Source: Streptomyces sp. PCS3-D2 (lineage in GTDB: Bacteria > Actinomycetota > Actinomycetes > Streptomycetales > Streptomycetaceae). Taken from it: 64,000 nt of DNA. Position numbers and translations under genes: made by a program. The notes under the pieces are model-generated. The model was given only the letters and a program-made list of their open reading frames with translations. It searched no databases and was not told the origin of the DNA. Shown piece by piece: positions 16,614 through 24,957 of the stretch. The stretch lies in the NCBI RefSeq assembly GCF_000612545.2, contig NZ_CP097800.1, positions 1,178,001 to 1,242,000 of the forward strand. Direction: 5' to 3'. Every line of letters starts with the position of its first letter. Position 1 is the first letter of the stretch.

Positions 16614-17539
16614 CCCTTTCTCGGCGCTGTGCGCAGGACGGCGGCAACCTCGCGGAGCAGGCCGCTCTTGGTCGGTTTGGGCGGGCCGGGGAGTACGTCG
16701 AAGCCTGCGGCGGTGACGGCTCGCAGGGCGGCACGCCCCCCTCCCACGAAGCCCGCGAGCAGCAGTCGGAGCCTGCCGTGCACGCTACCCACGAGCGGTA
16801 CGCCTTCATTCAGCAACGCGCGTGCGCGTTCGGATTCGAAGGCGATCAGGGCGCGCACCGAGGCGCCGGCGGACGGTGCCGCCAGGTCGGCCTCGGACAC
16901 GTGGAAGCGACGCATGTCCTCGGCCGGCAGGTAGATCCGGTTCCGGCCCAGGTCCTCGGCGACGTCCTGGACGTGCTCGACGATCTGGAGGGCGGTGCAG
17001 ACGGAGTCGGAGAGGCGGATCCGTTCGGGGGTGCTGGTGCCGGTGAGGGACAGCACGAGGCGGCCGACCGGTTGGGCGGACAGCTCGCAGTACGCGGCGA
17101 GGTCCGCGTAGGTCTCGTAGCGGGTGACCCGCTGGTCCTGGCGGTTGGCCTCGATGAGCGCGAGGAAGGGCTCGGGGGTCAGGCCGTGGGAGCGCACCAC
17201 GGGTTGCAGCGCGAGCAGCAGGGGGTGGCGCGGGGGGCCGTCGGCGGAGCCGAACACGCGCAGCAGGTCGGCCTCGAAGGCGTCCAGCATGGCGGGCGGG
17301 TCGTCCACCGCCGCGGGGTCCAGGCCGAGGAGCACGGCGTCGCGTCCGCCGGGGGCGAGGTCGCCGTCGCCGATGTCGTCGACGAGGCGGGCGTATCCGT
17401 AGACGGCCGTCAGCCCGTCGCGCCAGGCCCGGGGCAGGAAGGCGGGGGCGACGGGAAAGTTCTCCGCCGCCGCCTTGTCGAGGGTGGCGCTCACGTGGAC
17501 CGGGTCGGACGGGGGTCGGATGCCGTGTCCCGGGTTCAC
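16610..17539 (-). CDS. hpnC: Hydroxysqualene synthase HpnC
   Basis: 309-aa squalene/phytoene-synthase-fold enzyme converting presqualene diphosphate to hydroxysqualene. Motifs are DDIGDGD (54-60) and VQDVAEDLGRNRIYLP in the second half. It is the first gene of the operon. GTG at 17539 is the longest start but lacks a clear ribosome site; an internal GTG (VSATLDKAAAENFP) is an alternative that trims 15 residues. The 386 bp upstream hold the presumed operon promoter and the terminator of the upstream ABC operon. Confidence 0.92.
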   Translation of the reverse strand: MNPGHGIRPPSDPVHVSATLDKAAAENFPVAPAFLPRAWRDGLTAVYGYARLVDDIGDGDLAPGGRDAVLLGLDPAAVDDPPAMLDAFEADLLRVFGSADGPPRHPLLLALQPVVRSHGLTPEPFLALIEANRQDQRVTRYETYADLAAYCELSAQPVGRLVLSLTGTSTPERIRLSDSVCTALQIVEHVQDVAEDLGRNRIYLPAEDMRRFHVSEADLAAPSAGASVRALIAFESERARALLNEGVPLVGSVHGRLRLLLAGFVGGGRAALRAVTAAGFDVLPGPPKPTKSGLLREVAAVLRTAPRKG

Positions 17540-17925
17540 CGTCGGCCGCCCGGGGCGGGGACGGCTGCCGTCCCTGGGGGCCGGAGAATTCCCGTAGCCA
17601 ATGCCGTCACATCTCCCGTTCTACACTGCCGACCCATTACATCCCATTTCGGACACGCCGCCGGGGTTTTCCCGGGGCCGCCCCAGGGCCGTTCACCTGC
17701 GGGGAATCGTCCCCTCTTGCCGCGATTCAAGACCGCCCCAGCTTACGCTGTAGAACGCCGCGGAGGCCGCCCGGGTATTCGCCGGGCCGGCGAATGTCGT
17801 CGCGCAATACGGGAACGCGGGGGCGGCGTAATCCGCGCACATGGTCAAGGCCCCCGGCGCGCTGAGCGGCGGGGGCCTTCGGTGAAGCGGGCAAGCGCCT
17901 CGCAGGACGCCGCGCGACCCGGGGC
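17540..17925. other. Hopanoid operon promoter region
   Basis: The 386-bp gap before hpnC contains the terminator of the upstream ABC-transport operon at one end. The rest (17580-17840) includes AT-richer patches such as 17618-17650. No gene is supported in any frame, and I do not see an unambiguous -10/-35 pair. Confidence 0.5.
17847..17879 (-). terminator. Hairpin ending the ABC/CDP-alcohol operon
   Basis: AAGGCCCCCG (17847-17856) pairs perfectly with CGGGGGCCTT (17870-17879) across a 13-nt loop. It lies ~47 bp past the stop of the ABC ATPase gene, flanked by TT on the exit side. This separates the exporter operon from the hopanoid operon. Confidence 0.8.
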
Positions 17926-18708
17926 TCAGCCGTGGGTGGCCTTCTCGTAGGCCGAGACGACTTCCTCCGTCGGCCCGTCCATCAGGAGCTCGCCCTTCTC
18001 CAGCCACAGCACCCGGTCGCAGGTGTCCCGGATGGACTTGTTGTTGTGGCTGACGAGGAAGACCGTGCCGGCCTTCTCCCGGAGCTCCTTGATCCGATTC
18101 TCCGAACGCACCTGGAAGGCGCGGTCACCGGTGGCGAGGGCCTCGTCGATCATCAGGACGTCGTGGTCCTTGGCCGCCGCGATGGAGAACCGCAGCCGCG
18201 CCGCCATACCGGAGGAGTACGTGCGCATCGGCAGGGAGACGAAATCCCCCTTCTCGTTGATGCCCGAGAAGTCGACGATGCTCTGGTAGCGCTCCTTGAT
18301 CTGCTCGCGGCTCATACCCATGGCGAGACCGCCGAGGACGATGTTGCGCTCACCGGTGAGGTCGTTCATCAGCGCGGCGTTCACGCCGAGCAGCGAGGGC
18401 TGGCCGTCGGTGTAGACCTTGCCCTCCTCGCAGGGCAGCAGGCCGGCGATGGCGCGCAGCAGGGTGGACTTGCCGGAGCCGTTGGAGCCGATGAGGCCGA
18501 TGGCCTCGCCGCGGTAGGCGGTGAAGGAGACCCCGCGCACGGCGTGGACGCGGCGCACGCCCGGGGCGTCGCCCTTCCTCCGGCGGACTATCTTGCTGAG
18601 CGCGGCGGTGGCCGCACCCCTGCCGCTGCTGCCGACGTTGACGCGGTAGACGATGTGAACGCCGTCCGCGATCACTGTGGGGACGCGTCCCCGGGTGTTG
18701 TCATCCAC
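17926..18708 (-). CDS. ABC exporter ATPase (TagH/Wzt-like)
   Basis: 260-aa ATP-binding subunit of an ABC-2 exporter for polysaccharide or polyol-phosphate polymers. Walker A is GSNGSGKST (~74-82), the signature is YSSGMAARL (~164-172), and Walker B is VLMIDEA (~184-190). The degenerate YSSGM signature and the DEALATGD motif are typical of the TagH/Wzt/RfbE branch. There is no C-terminal carbohydrate-binding extension, so export would not depend on a capped glycan end. GTG start overlaps the permease stop by 8 nt. Last gene of the seven-gene operon. Confidence 0.93.
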   Translation of the reverse strand: MDDNTRGRVPTVIADGVHIVYRVNVGSSGRGAATAALSKIVRRRKGDAPGVRRVHAVRGVSFTAYRGEAIGLIGSNGSGKSTLLRAIAGLLPCEEGKVYTDGQPSLLGVNAALMNDLTGERNIVLGGLAMGMSREQIKERYQSIVDFSGINEKGDFVSLPMRTYSSGMAARLRFSIAAAKDHDVLMIDEALATGDRAFQVRSENRIKELREKAGTVFLVSHNNKSIRDTCDRVLWLEKGELLMDGPTEEVVSAYEKATHG

Positions 18709-19630
18709 GGCCGTAACGCTCCTCAGACTTCCAGAAGTACACGAAGCCGCCGAGGCCGATCACCGTGGCCCAGCCCACGGCGAAGAGCCACACGTGCGGA
18801 GGCAGGTTGCTCGCGCCGTAGTCGTCGATCAGGGCGAACCGGATCAGGTCCATGTAGATCGCGACGGGGTTCAGCAGCAGCGCGTCGCTGATCCACTGCG
18901 GCTGCTCCTTGAGGTAGATCCCGATCGGGAACATGACGCCCGACGCGTACATCCAGGTACGCATCACGAACGGCATCAGCTGCGCCAGGTCGGGGGTCTT
19001 CGAGCCCATCCGCGCGAAGATCATGGCGAGGCCGGTGTTGAAGACGAACTGGAGCGCCAGCGTCGGGATCACCAGCAGCCAGGACAGCCGCGGGTAGTTG
19101 CCGAACCAGACCGCGACCACGAAGACGACGATCATCGAGTACAGCAGCTGCTGGAGCTGCTGGAGCGAGAACGACACCGGCAGGGAGGCGCGCGGGAAGT
19201 GCAGCGCGCGCACCAGCCCGAGGTTCCCCGAGATCGCCCGGACGCCCGCCATCACCGAACTCTGCGTGAAGGTGAAGACGAAGATGCCCATCACCAGGAA
19301 GGGGATGTAGACGTCCTTGGGCATCTCCCGGCCCGCGCCGATGATCAGGCCGAAGATCAGCCAGTAGACGAGCGCGTTCAGCAGGGGGGTCACCACCTGC
19401 CACACCTGGCCGAGCTTCGCCTGGCTGTACTGCGCGACCAGCTTGGCCCGGGAGAAGGCCATGATGAAGTGGCGCCGGCCCCAGAGCTGCCGCACGTACT
19501 CGCCCAGGCCGGGCCGGGCGCCGCTGACCGACAGGCCGTACTTCCTGGCGAGCTCCGCGGCGCTGAGCCCCGCGTCTGCGGACGGCGGCCTGCTCGTGGC
19601 GAGGGCGCCGTCGTGGGTTGTGTCACTCAC
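18701..19630 (-). CDS. ABC-2 type permease (TagG/Wzm-like)
   Basis: 309-aa integral membrane subunit paired with the following ATPase. After a ~60-residue cytoplasmic N-terminus with an amphipathic GEYVRQLWGRRHFI segment, about six hydrophobic helices follow (first near LLNALVYWLIFGLIIG), ending in YFWKSEERYGRG. This is the ABC-2 polysaccharide/teichoic-acid permease layout. GTG at 19630 has only a weak ribosome site, and 94 bp separate it from the glycosyltransferase stop. The cargo is inferred to be the product of the enzymes encoded upstream in the operon. Confidence 0.92.
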   Translation of the reverse strand: MSDTTHDGALATSRPPSADAGLSAAELARKYGLSVSGARPGLGEYVRQLWGRRHFIMAFSRAKLVAQYSQAKLGQVWQVVTPLLNALVYWLIFGLIIGAGREMPKDVYIPFLVMGIFVFTFTQSSVMAGVRAISGNLGLVRALHFPRASLPVSFSLQQLQQLLYSMIVVFVVAVWFGNYPRLSWLLVIPTLALQFVFNTGLAMIFARMGSKTPDLAQLMPFVMRTWMYASGVMFPIGIYLKEQPQWISDALLLNPVAIYMDLIRFALIDDYGASNLPPHVWLFAVGWATVIGLGGFVYFWKSEERYGRG

Positions 19631-19724
19631 AAGTTGAAACTTTCGTCTTCAAGATGCGGCCAGGTGGGCAGCAGGCTGGTGGCTCGAAGCCCGTTTTCGC
19701 GCCATGTTCGCAGACGCGGGCTGG

Positions 19725-20618
19725 TCAGATGACGGGAGGTCGGCCCAGACGGGTCAACCGCCAGACCGTACGCCATCTCATCGGGCGGCGGGGCCCGCAG
19801 GGAGTGGCCCATCCCTCGCGGAACCCGCCGAACCAGGCCTTGAGCGCCGGGCCCGACGGCTTCCGCAGGAGCGTCAGCATCAGCCAGACGCCCAGGTAGA
19901 CCGGTACCAGCGGGGCGGGCAGGTTGCGGCGGGCGAGCCACACCCGGTTACGGGCCACCATACGGTGGTAGACCGCGTGCCGGGAGGGGGCGGTGGTCGG
20001 ATGGAGCAGGACCATGTCCGCGCGGTAGTCGATCAGCCACCCCGCGTCGAGCGCGCGCCAGGCCAGGTCGGTCTCCTCGTGAGCGTAGAAGAACTCCCCC
20101 GGCAGGACTCCGGCCTGCTGGAACACCGTGGTGCGGACGGCGTTGGCACCGCCCAGGAAGGTGGTCACGCGTGAGGACCGCATCGGGTCCGAGGCGCGCA
20201 GCCGCGGCACGTGGCGGCGCTGCGTCCGCCCGGTGTCCGGGTCGGCGATCCGGAAGCTGATGATCCCGAGCTCGGGGTCCTCGGCGAAGGCCTGGCGGCA
20301 CAGCTCGGCGGTGTCGGTGCGCTCCAGCAGCCCGTCGTCGTCGAGGAAGAGCAGGGCGTCCACCTCGCGGCCGCCGGGCCCGAAGGCCTCGATGCCGACG
20401 TTGCGGCCGCCCGGGATGCCGAGGTTCTCGGGCAGGTCGACGCAGCGGACGCCCGGCGGCAGGTCCGCCACCTCGGACACCCGTACTCCCTGGCCCACGA
20501 CGACGACCTCGACCGGGTCGCCGTCCTGGCGGGCCACCGAGTCCAGGAGGGCCTTGAGCTCGTCGGGCCGGTTGCCCATGGTGATGATCACGGCGCCCAG
20601 CCGCATCGGGGCGGTCAC
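19725..20618 (-). CDS. Family 2 glycosyltransferase
   Basis: 297-aa GT-A fold enzyme. The nucleotide-sugar half is visible in GAVIITMGNRPDELKALLDS (~8-27). The metal-binding acidic run LFLDDDG has D93-D95, and YAHEETDLAWRA is the ED-type catalytic region. A hydrophobic segment (~240-255) and basic C-terminus suggest membrane association. It probably adds a sugar to the lipid or polyol-phosphate product of this operon. GTG start overlaps the preceding gene's stop (GTGA); ATG 12 nt further in is the alternative. Confidence 0.9.
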   Translation of the reverse strand: MTAPMRLGAVIITMGNRPDELKALLDSVARQDGDPVEVVVVGQGVRVSEVADLPPGVRCVDLPENLGIPGGRNVGIEAFGPGGREVDALLFLDDDGLLERTDTAELCRQAFAEDPELGIISFRIADPDTGRTQRRHVPRLRASDPMRSSRVTTFLGGANAVRTTVFQQAGVLPGEFFYAHEETDLAWRALDAGWLIDYRADMVLLHPTTAPSRHAVYHRMVARNRVWLARRNLPAPLVPVYLGVWLMLTLLRKPSGPALKAWFGGFREGWATPCGPRRPMRWRTVWRLTRLGRPPVI

Positions 20619-21394
20619 TTCAGCCTGCTGGAAGCGAGGATCGACACCAGGTGCAGCACGGTCTGGAGCATCGCGATGCCCGCGAGGACGGCGACGCCGA
20701 CGCGCGACCAGTAGAGATCGCCGCGCATCTGGTCCAGGACGGCCAGGAACAGGATGAGCAGCGAGGCCTCGATGCCGAGGATCAGGCGGTGGAACTTGAG
20801 CGCGGCCGCCGCGCGGCGCGCGAGGGCCATGCCCTTGGCGCGCGGCTCGGCCGCCGCGTCCTTGACCACGGGCTTCCCCGCCTGGTGGCGGGCGACTCCG
20901 ACCAGGTCCGTCTCTGCCTTGATCAGGATGGCGCCGAGCGCGGCGAGCGTGCCGAGGAAGGCCCACAGCCAGTCGGCGCCTCCGGTGCCCCCCAGGTCGG
21001 CGGCGCGCAGGCCGAAGCCGACCAGGACCGCCGCGTCGCACAGGTAGGCGCCGACCCGGTCCAGGTAGACCCCGGAGAGCGAGTACTGCTTCTTCCAGCG
21101 GGCGACCTCGCCGTCGACGCAGTCGAGCAGCAGGTACAGCTGGACCGCGACCACGCCGAGGACGGCGCCCCAGACGCCCGGCACCAGCAGCGCCGGCAGG
21201 GCGAGGACGCCGGCGAGGGTCATCAGGTAGGTCAGCTGGTTGGGGGTGACCTTGGTGGTGACCAGGACGCGGGTGATGCGCAGGGAGATCTCGCGCATGT
21301 AGAGGCGCCCGCCCCAGTGCTCGCCGCTGACCCGGTCCTTCACGCCCGCGGGGTGGACGACGGGCCTCAGTTCAGCTACGGATGGTCTTGGCAT
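20615..21394 (-). CDS. CDP-alcohol phosphotransferase, final motif Asp replaced
   Basis: 259-aa polytopic membrane enzyme of the CDP-alcohol phosphatidyltransferase family, transferring a phospho-alcohol from a CDP donor. The motif runs D91, D94-G95, A98-R99, G108, D112, but the position expected to be the last Asp is Ala116, with an Asp four residues later at D120. The first conserved segment GEHWGGRLYMREIS precedes about six helices. ATG at 21394 overlaps the end of the dehydrogenase-like gene by 23 nt and has a weak ribosome site. The substrate is unknown; the altered motif may mean altered chemistry. Confidence 0.88.
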   Translation of the reverse strand: MPRPSVAELRPVVHPAGVKDRVSGEHWGGRLYMREISLRITRVLVTTKVTPNQLTYLMTLAGVLALPALLVPGVWGAVLGVVAVQLYLLLDCVDGEVARWKKQYSLSGVYLDRVGAYLCDAAVLVGFGLRAADLGGTGGADWLWAFLGTLAALGAILIKAETDLVGVARHQAGKPVVKDAAAEPRAKGMALARRAAAALKFHRLILGIEASLLILFLAVLDQMRGDLYWSRVGVAVLAGIAMLQTVLHLVSILASSRLK

Positions 21395-22433
21395 AGTCGG
21401 CGTATGCGTCCCTGATCTCGGCGGCGGACAGGTTGAGGTGCTCCAGGACGGTGAAGCGTCCCGGGCGGGTCTGGGGGGCGTACTCGACGGCCGCGACGAA
21501 CTCCTCGACGCTGAAGCCGATCTCCTCGGGGGCGACCGGCAGGCCGTGCCGGCGCAGCACCTCGACGAAGTGGCCGGAGGCGTCCGCGGCCCCGCGCAGG
21601 TGCATCGCGAAGGCCGCTCCGATGCCGACCTGCTCTCCGTGCAGCGCGGAGCGCCCCGGGTAGAGCAGGTCGAAGGCGTGGCTGATCTCGTGGCAGGCCC
21701 CGGAGGAGGGGCGGGAGTCCCCGCTGATCGACATGGCGATGCCGGAGAGCACGAGCGCCTCGGAGAGCACGGTGAGGAACTCGTCGTCACCGCAGCCGCC
21801 CGGGTGGCGCAGCACGGACTCGCCCGCGGTACGGGCCATGGCCGCGGCCAGGCCGTCGACTGGCTCGCCGGTGGTCCGGTGCGAGAGCTCCCAGTCGGCG
21901 ATCGCCGAGATGTTGGAGATCGCGTCGCCGATGCCGGCGCGGATGAACCGCACCGGGGCTTCCTTGATGACGTCGAGGTCGATCACCATGGCGATCGGCG
22001 TGGGGACGCCGTAGGAGCCGCGGCCGTTGTCGTTGTCCAGGATGGACACCGGCGAGCAGATCCCGTCGTGCGAGAGGTTGGTGGCGACGGCCACCATGGG
22101 CAGCCCGACCCGCGCCGCGGCGTACTTGGCCACGTCGATGATCTTGCCGCCGCCCAGGCCCACGACGGCGTCGTAGCGGCGGCCCTTTATGTCGTCGGCC
22201 AGCTTGACCGCGGAGTCGATGGTGCCGTCGACGACGGCGTACCAGTCGGCGTGCGGGAGCACGGGCTCCAGCTTGGCGCGCAGCGCCACGCCGGAGCCCC
22301 CGCTGATGGCGATGGCGAGCTTGCCGGAGGCGGAGATCCGCTGGTCGGCGAGGAGGCCGGCCAAGTCGTCCATCGCACCGCGGCTGATGTCGACGACGAC
22401 GGGCGAGGGGATGAGCCTCGTCAGTACTGGCAT
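21372..22433 (-). CDS. sn-Glycerol-1-phosphate dehydrogenase-like enzyme
   Basis: 353-aa iron/zinc-dependent alcohol dehydrogenase-fold enzyme. The NAD site is GLGGGKIID (~92-100). The SHDGICSP block (121-128) is typical of the glycerol-1-phosphate dehydrogenase (EgsA/AraM) branch, and candidate metal ligands are D170, H252 and H265 (SRPSSGACHEISH, LHGEQVG). The family reduces dihydroxyacetone phosphate to glycerol-1-phosphate, or related ketose phosphates. In this operon it likely makes the polyol phosphate that is later CDP-activated. ATG at 22433 overlaps the previous gene's end by 13 nt. Confidence 0.88.
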   Translation of the reverse strand: MPVLTRLIPSPVVVDISRGAMDDLAGLLADQRISASGKLAIAISGGSGVALRAKLEPVLPHADWYAVVDGTIDSAVKLADDIKGRRYDAVVGLGGGKIIDVAKYAAARVGLPMVAVATNLSHDGICSPVSILDNDNGRGSYGVPTPIAMVIDLDVIKEAPVRFIRAGIGDAISNISAIADWELSHRTTGEPVDGLAAAMARTAGESVLRHPGGCGDDEFLTVLSEALVLSGIAMSISGDSRPSSGACHEISHAFDLLYPGRSALHGEQVGIGAAFAMHLRGAADASGHFVEVLRRHGLPVAPEEIGFSVEEFVAAVEYAPQTRPGRFTVLEHLNLSAAEIRDAYADYAKTIRS

Positions 22434-23173
22434 GCGATCGTCCGGCCCTTGGCGAGGTCGTCGTGGTTGTCGATCTCGACCCACTTGACGTCGCCGATGG
22501 GGGCCACGTCGACCACGAAGCCGTCGTTGACGAGCTGCTGGTAGCCGTCCTCGTAGTAGAGGTCCGGGTCGCGCTCGAAGGTGGTCTTCAGCGCCTCGGC
22601 CAGGGCCTCGGCCGCCTCGGGCTCGATGAGGGTGACGCCGATGTACTCGCCGGTGGCGTCGGCGGGGTCCATCAGCTTGGTGATCTTCCGTACGCCCTCG
22701 CCGTCGGCGGTGACGACCTTCATCTCCTCGTCGGCCAGGTCCTTGACCGTGTCGAGGGCGAGGATGATCTTCTGGCCGTTGCCGCGGGCGGCGAGGAGGG
22801 TCTCCTCGACGGAGACCGGGTGGACGGTGTCGCCGTTGGCGAGGATCACACCGCGCCGCAGCACCTCACGCGCGCACCACAGGGAGTAGGCGTTGTTCCA
22901 CTCCTCGGCCTTGTCGTTGTCGATCAGCGTGATCTTCAGCCCGTACGTGGCCTCCAGCGCGGCCTGGCGCGCGTAGACGGCCTCCTTGCGGTAGCCGACG
23001 ACGATCGCGACCTCGGTGAGACCGACCGCGGCGAAGTTGCCGAGGGTCAGGTCGAGGACCGTCAGGCTCTCCTCGTCGCCCTCGGGGCCGACGGGCACGA
23101 GGGCCTTGGGCAGGGTGTCGGTGTAGGGGCGCAGGCGGCGTCCCGCACCGGCAGCGAGGACAAGGCCGATCAT
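22421..23173 (-). CDS. CTP-dependent nucleotidyltransferase (phosphocholine cytidylyltransferase-like)
   Basis: 250-aa NTP-transferase fold protein. The N-terminal signature LAAGAGRRLRPYTDTLPKAL (~6-25) carries the GxG-R and PKAL lysine. LANGDTVHP holds the metal-binding Asp, and WVEIDNHDDL near the C-terminus is typical of the LicC-like cytidylyltransferases. It most likely couples a phospho-alcohol to CTP, giving the CDP-alcohol donor used by the two phosphotransferases in the operon. ATG at 23173 overlaps the preceding stop (ATGA) and has AGGAG at good spacing. Confidence 0.9.
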   Translation of the reverse strand: MIGLVLAAGAGRRLRPYTDTLPKALVPVGPEGDEESLTVLDLTLGNFAAVGLTEVAIVVGYRKEAVYARQAALEATYGLKITLIDNDKAEEWNNAYSLWCAREVLRRGVILANGDTVHPVSVEETLLAARGNGQKIILALDTVKDLADEEMKVVTADGEGVRKITKLMDPADATGEYIGVTLIEPEAAEALAEALKTTFERDPDLYYEDGYQQLVNDGFVVDVAPIGDVKWVEIDNHDDLAKGRTIACQY

Positions 23174-24957
23174 GCTGGTTCTCCTTCGTCATGTACGGCG
23201 GGTGCCCCGGAGGAGACCCAGAAGCGGATGCTCTCCACGAGCACCACGAGTGCCACGAACACGGCCAGGACCGTGAGCGCGACGGGGAAGTCCGATGCGC
23301 GGTCCACGAGGACGGCGGCGAGGACCGTGGTCAGCAGGACCCGTCCCTCGTGGCCGCCGATCGTCCGCACCAGCCAGTGCGGGGGCGCGCCGGTGCCGCC
23401 GCGAATGCGGTACACCGTGTCGTAGTGATGGTAGGCGACCGCCGCGATCAGGCCGAATGCCGCCGGAAGCGCGCCGGGGACGTCCGCCTTGGCGGCAAGC
23501 GCGAGGACCGTCACGTACTCGGCCGCCCGGAACAGCGGCGGGATCAGCCAGTCGAGCGCGCCCCGGAGCGGGGCGGCGACGGCGAGGCCCGCGGTCATGA
23601 CGTAGATCACGGCGACGGCGATGAGCCTCGGGTCGCCGAAGGGGAGGTACAGGGCGGCTGTGGCCATCAGCACGGTGCCGAGGGCGGCGACGTACACGGA
23701 CCCGAAGGAGCCGGCCCGCCCGCGCAGCAGCCTGGCCTGGAACTCCGCGAGCGGGCCCGAGTCGGCGAGGTCGGCGAGCGCCTGCGCGGCGCGGTCGGTG
23801 CGCCGGGCCCTGCGGGTCAGGGACCGCAGGACGCGGCCAGCGGTGGTGTACAGCGCGCCGAACGCGCAGCCGGCGATCAGGGCGTAGAAGACGATCCGGG
23901 GGGTGGTGAGGGCGGTCAGGACCGCGATCATCGCCCAGCGCTCGCCGATCGGCAGGATGATCATCCGCCGGACCCACACCGTCCAGCCGACGCTGTCGAG
24001 CCGGTCCGACAGGGCGGCGGTCGGGCTCGTGTTGGCGGTGGCGTCGTGGTTGGCCTCGTTGAAGGAGAAGTCCACGACGTGCCGGCAGGTCATCAGGATC
24101 ATGGCGCCGAGGGCGAGGCCCCAGACGTCGTCGCCGTTGCGGGCGGCACCGAGCGCGAGGCCGGCGTAGAAGGAGTACTCCTTGGCCCGGTCGAAGGTCG
24201 CGTCGAGCCAGGCTCCCATCGTCGAGTACTGCAGGGAGTAGCGGGCGAGCTGCCCGTCGGTGCAGTCCAGGACGAAGGACACGATGAGGAGCACACCGGC
24301 CGCGACGTAGCCCCAGCGCTCGCCCGTGGCCGCGCAGCCGGCCGCGATCAGTGCGGTGACCAGCGAGGCGGTGGTGACCTGGTTCGGGGTCAGACCGCGG
24401 CGCGCACACCATCGGGCGAGGTAGCGCGAGTAGGGGCTGATGCAGAAGGTGGTGAAGAACCCGTCGCGGGACTTCACGGCCGACCGCAGCCGGACGGCCT
24501 CCTCGTCCACGGCGGCGACCGCGGCGGCAGCCGCCGCCCGCTCGTCCGCGCCGGCGGGGACGGTGGCGACCAGGCTGCCGAGTTCGGGGCGCTGGACGGT
24601 GGTCCCGGCGGCCTCGACGGCGGCGGCGAGCCGGTCGGCGTAGGGGGCGGCCCCGTGGGCGCCCTCGGACGCCACCGCCTTGTCGAGGGCCTCGCGGGCA
24701 CTCGCCTGGACGGAGAGGGCACCGGTGACGGCACATGCCTCGAAGCGCGGGTCGGTCAGCGCCAGCCGCAGGGAGTGGACGTGGCCGACGAAGGCGCTGT
24801 CCACGACGGCCACCCGCTGGTCGGCGGGTACGCCGGCCAGTGCGGCTGCGGCGTCCTGGGGACCGGCGGCCGGGCGGACCTCGAAGCCGAGTGAGCGGAG
24901 CTCGTCCGCGAGCGGCGATCCGGGGACCGGCAGGCCGGTGAGGATGACGGTCGGCAG
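23170..24957 (-). CDS. Nucleotidyltransferase-like/CDP-alcohol phosphotransferase fusion
   Basis: About 595 aa. Residues 1-165 form an Ala-rich soluble domain ending in VDEEAVRLRSAVKSRDGFFT, reminiscent of the junction in inositol-phosphate cytidylyltransferase/DIPP-synthase fusions, but with no intact nucleotide-binding GxG motif. Next is a canonical CDP-alcohol phosphotransferase with D231, D234, D252 and D256 (motif DCTDGQLAR...GAWLDATFD). Many more helices follow (perhaps DUF5941). No ATG/GTG/TTG lies between the upstream stop and 24813, yet coding continues; CTG at 24957 has AAGGAG 9 nt upstream and is taken as start. First gene of the operon. Confidence 0.85.
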   Translation of the reverse strand: MPTVILTGLPVPGSPLADELRSLGFEVRPAAGPQDAAAALAGVPADQRVAVVDSAFVGHVHSLRLALTDPRFEACAVTGALSVQASAREALDKAVASEGAHGAAPYADRLAAAVEAAGTTVQRPELGSLVATVPAGADERAAAAAAVAAVDEEAVRLRSAVKSRDGFFTTFCISPYSRYLARWCARRGLTPNQVTTASLVTALIAAGCAATGERWGYVAAGVLLIVSFVLDCTDGQLARYSLQYSTMGAWLDATFDRAKEYSFYAGLALGAARNGDDVWGLALGAMILMTCRHVVDFSFNEANHDATANTSPTAALSDRLDSVGWTVWVRRMIILPIGERWAMIAVLTALTTPRIVFYALIAGCAFGALYTTAGRVLRSLTRRARRTDRAAQALADLADSGPLAEFQARLLRGRAGSFGSVYVAALGTVLMATAALYLPFGDPRLIAVAVIYVMTAGLAVAAPLRGALDWLIPPLFRAAEYVTVLALAAKADVPGALPAAFGLIAAVAYHHYDTVYRIRGGTGAPPHWLVRTIGGHEGRVLLTTVLAAVLVDRASDFPVALTVLAVFVALVVLVESIRFWVSSGAPAVHDEGEPA

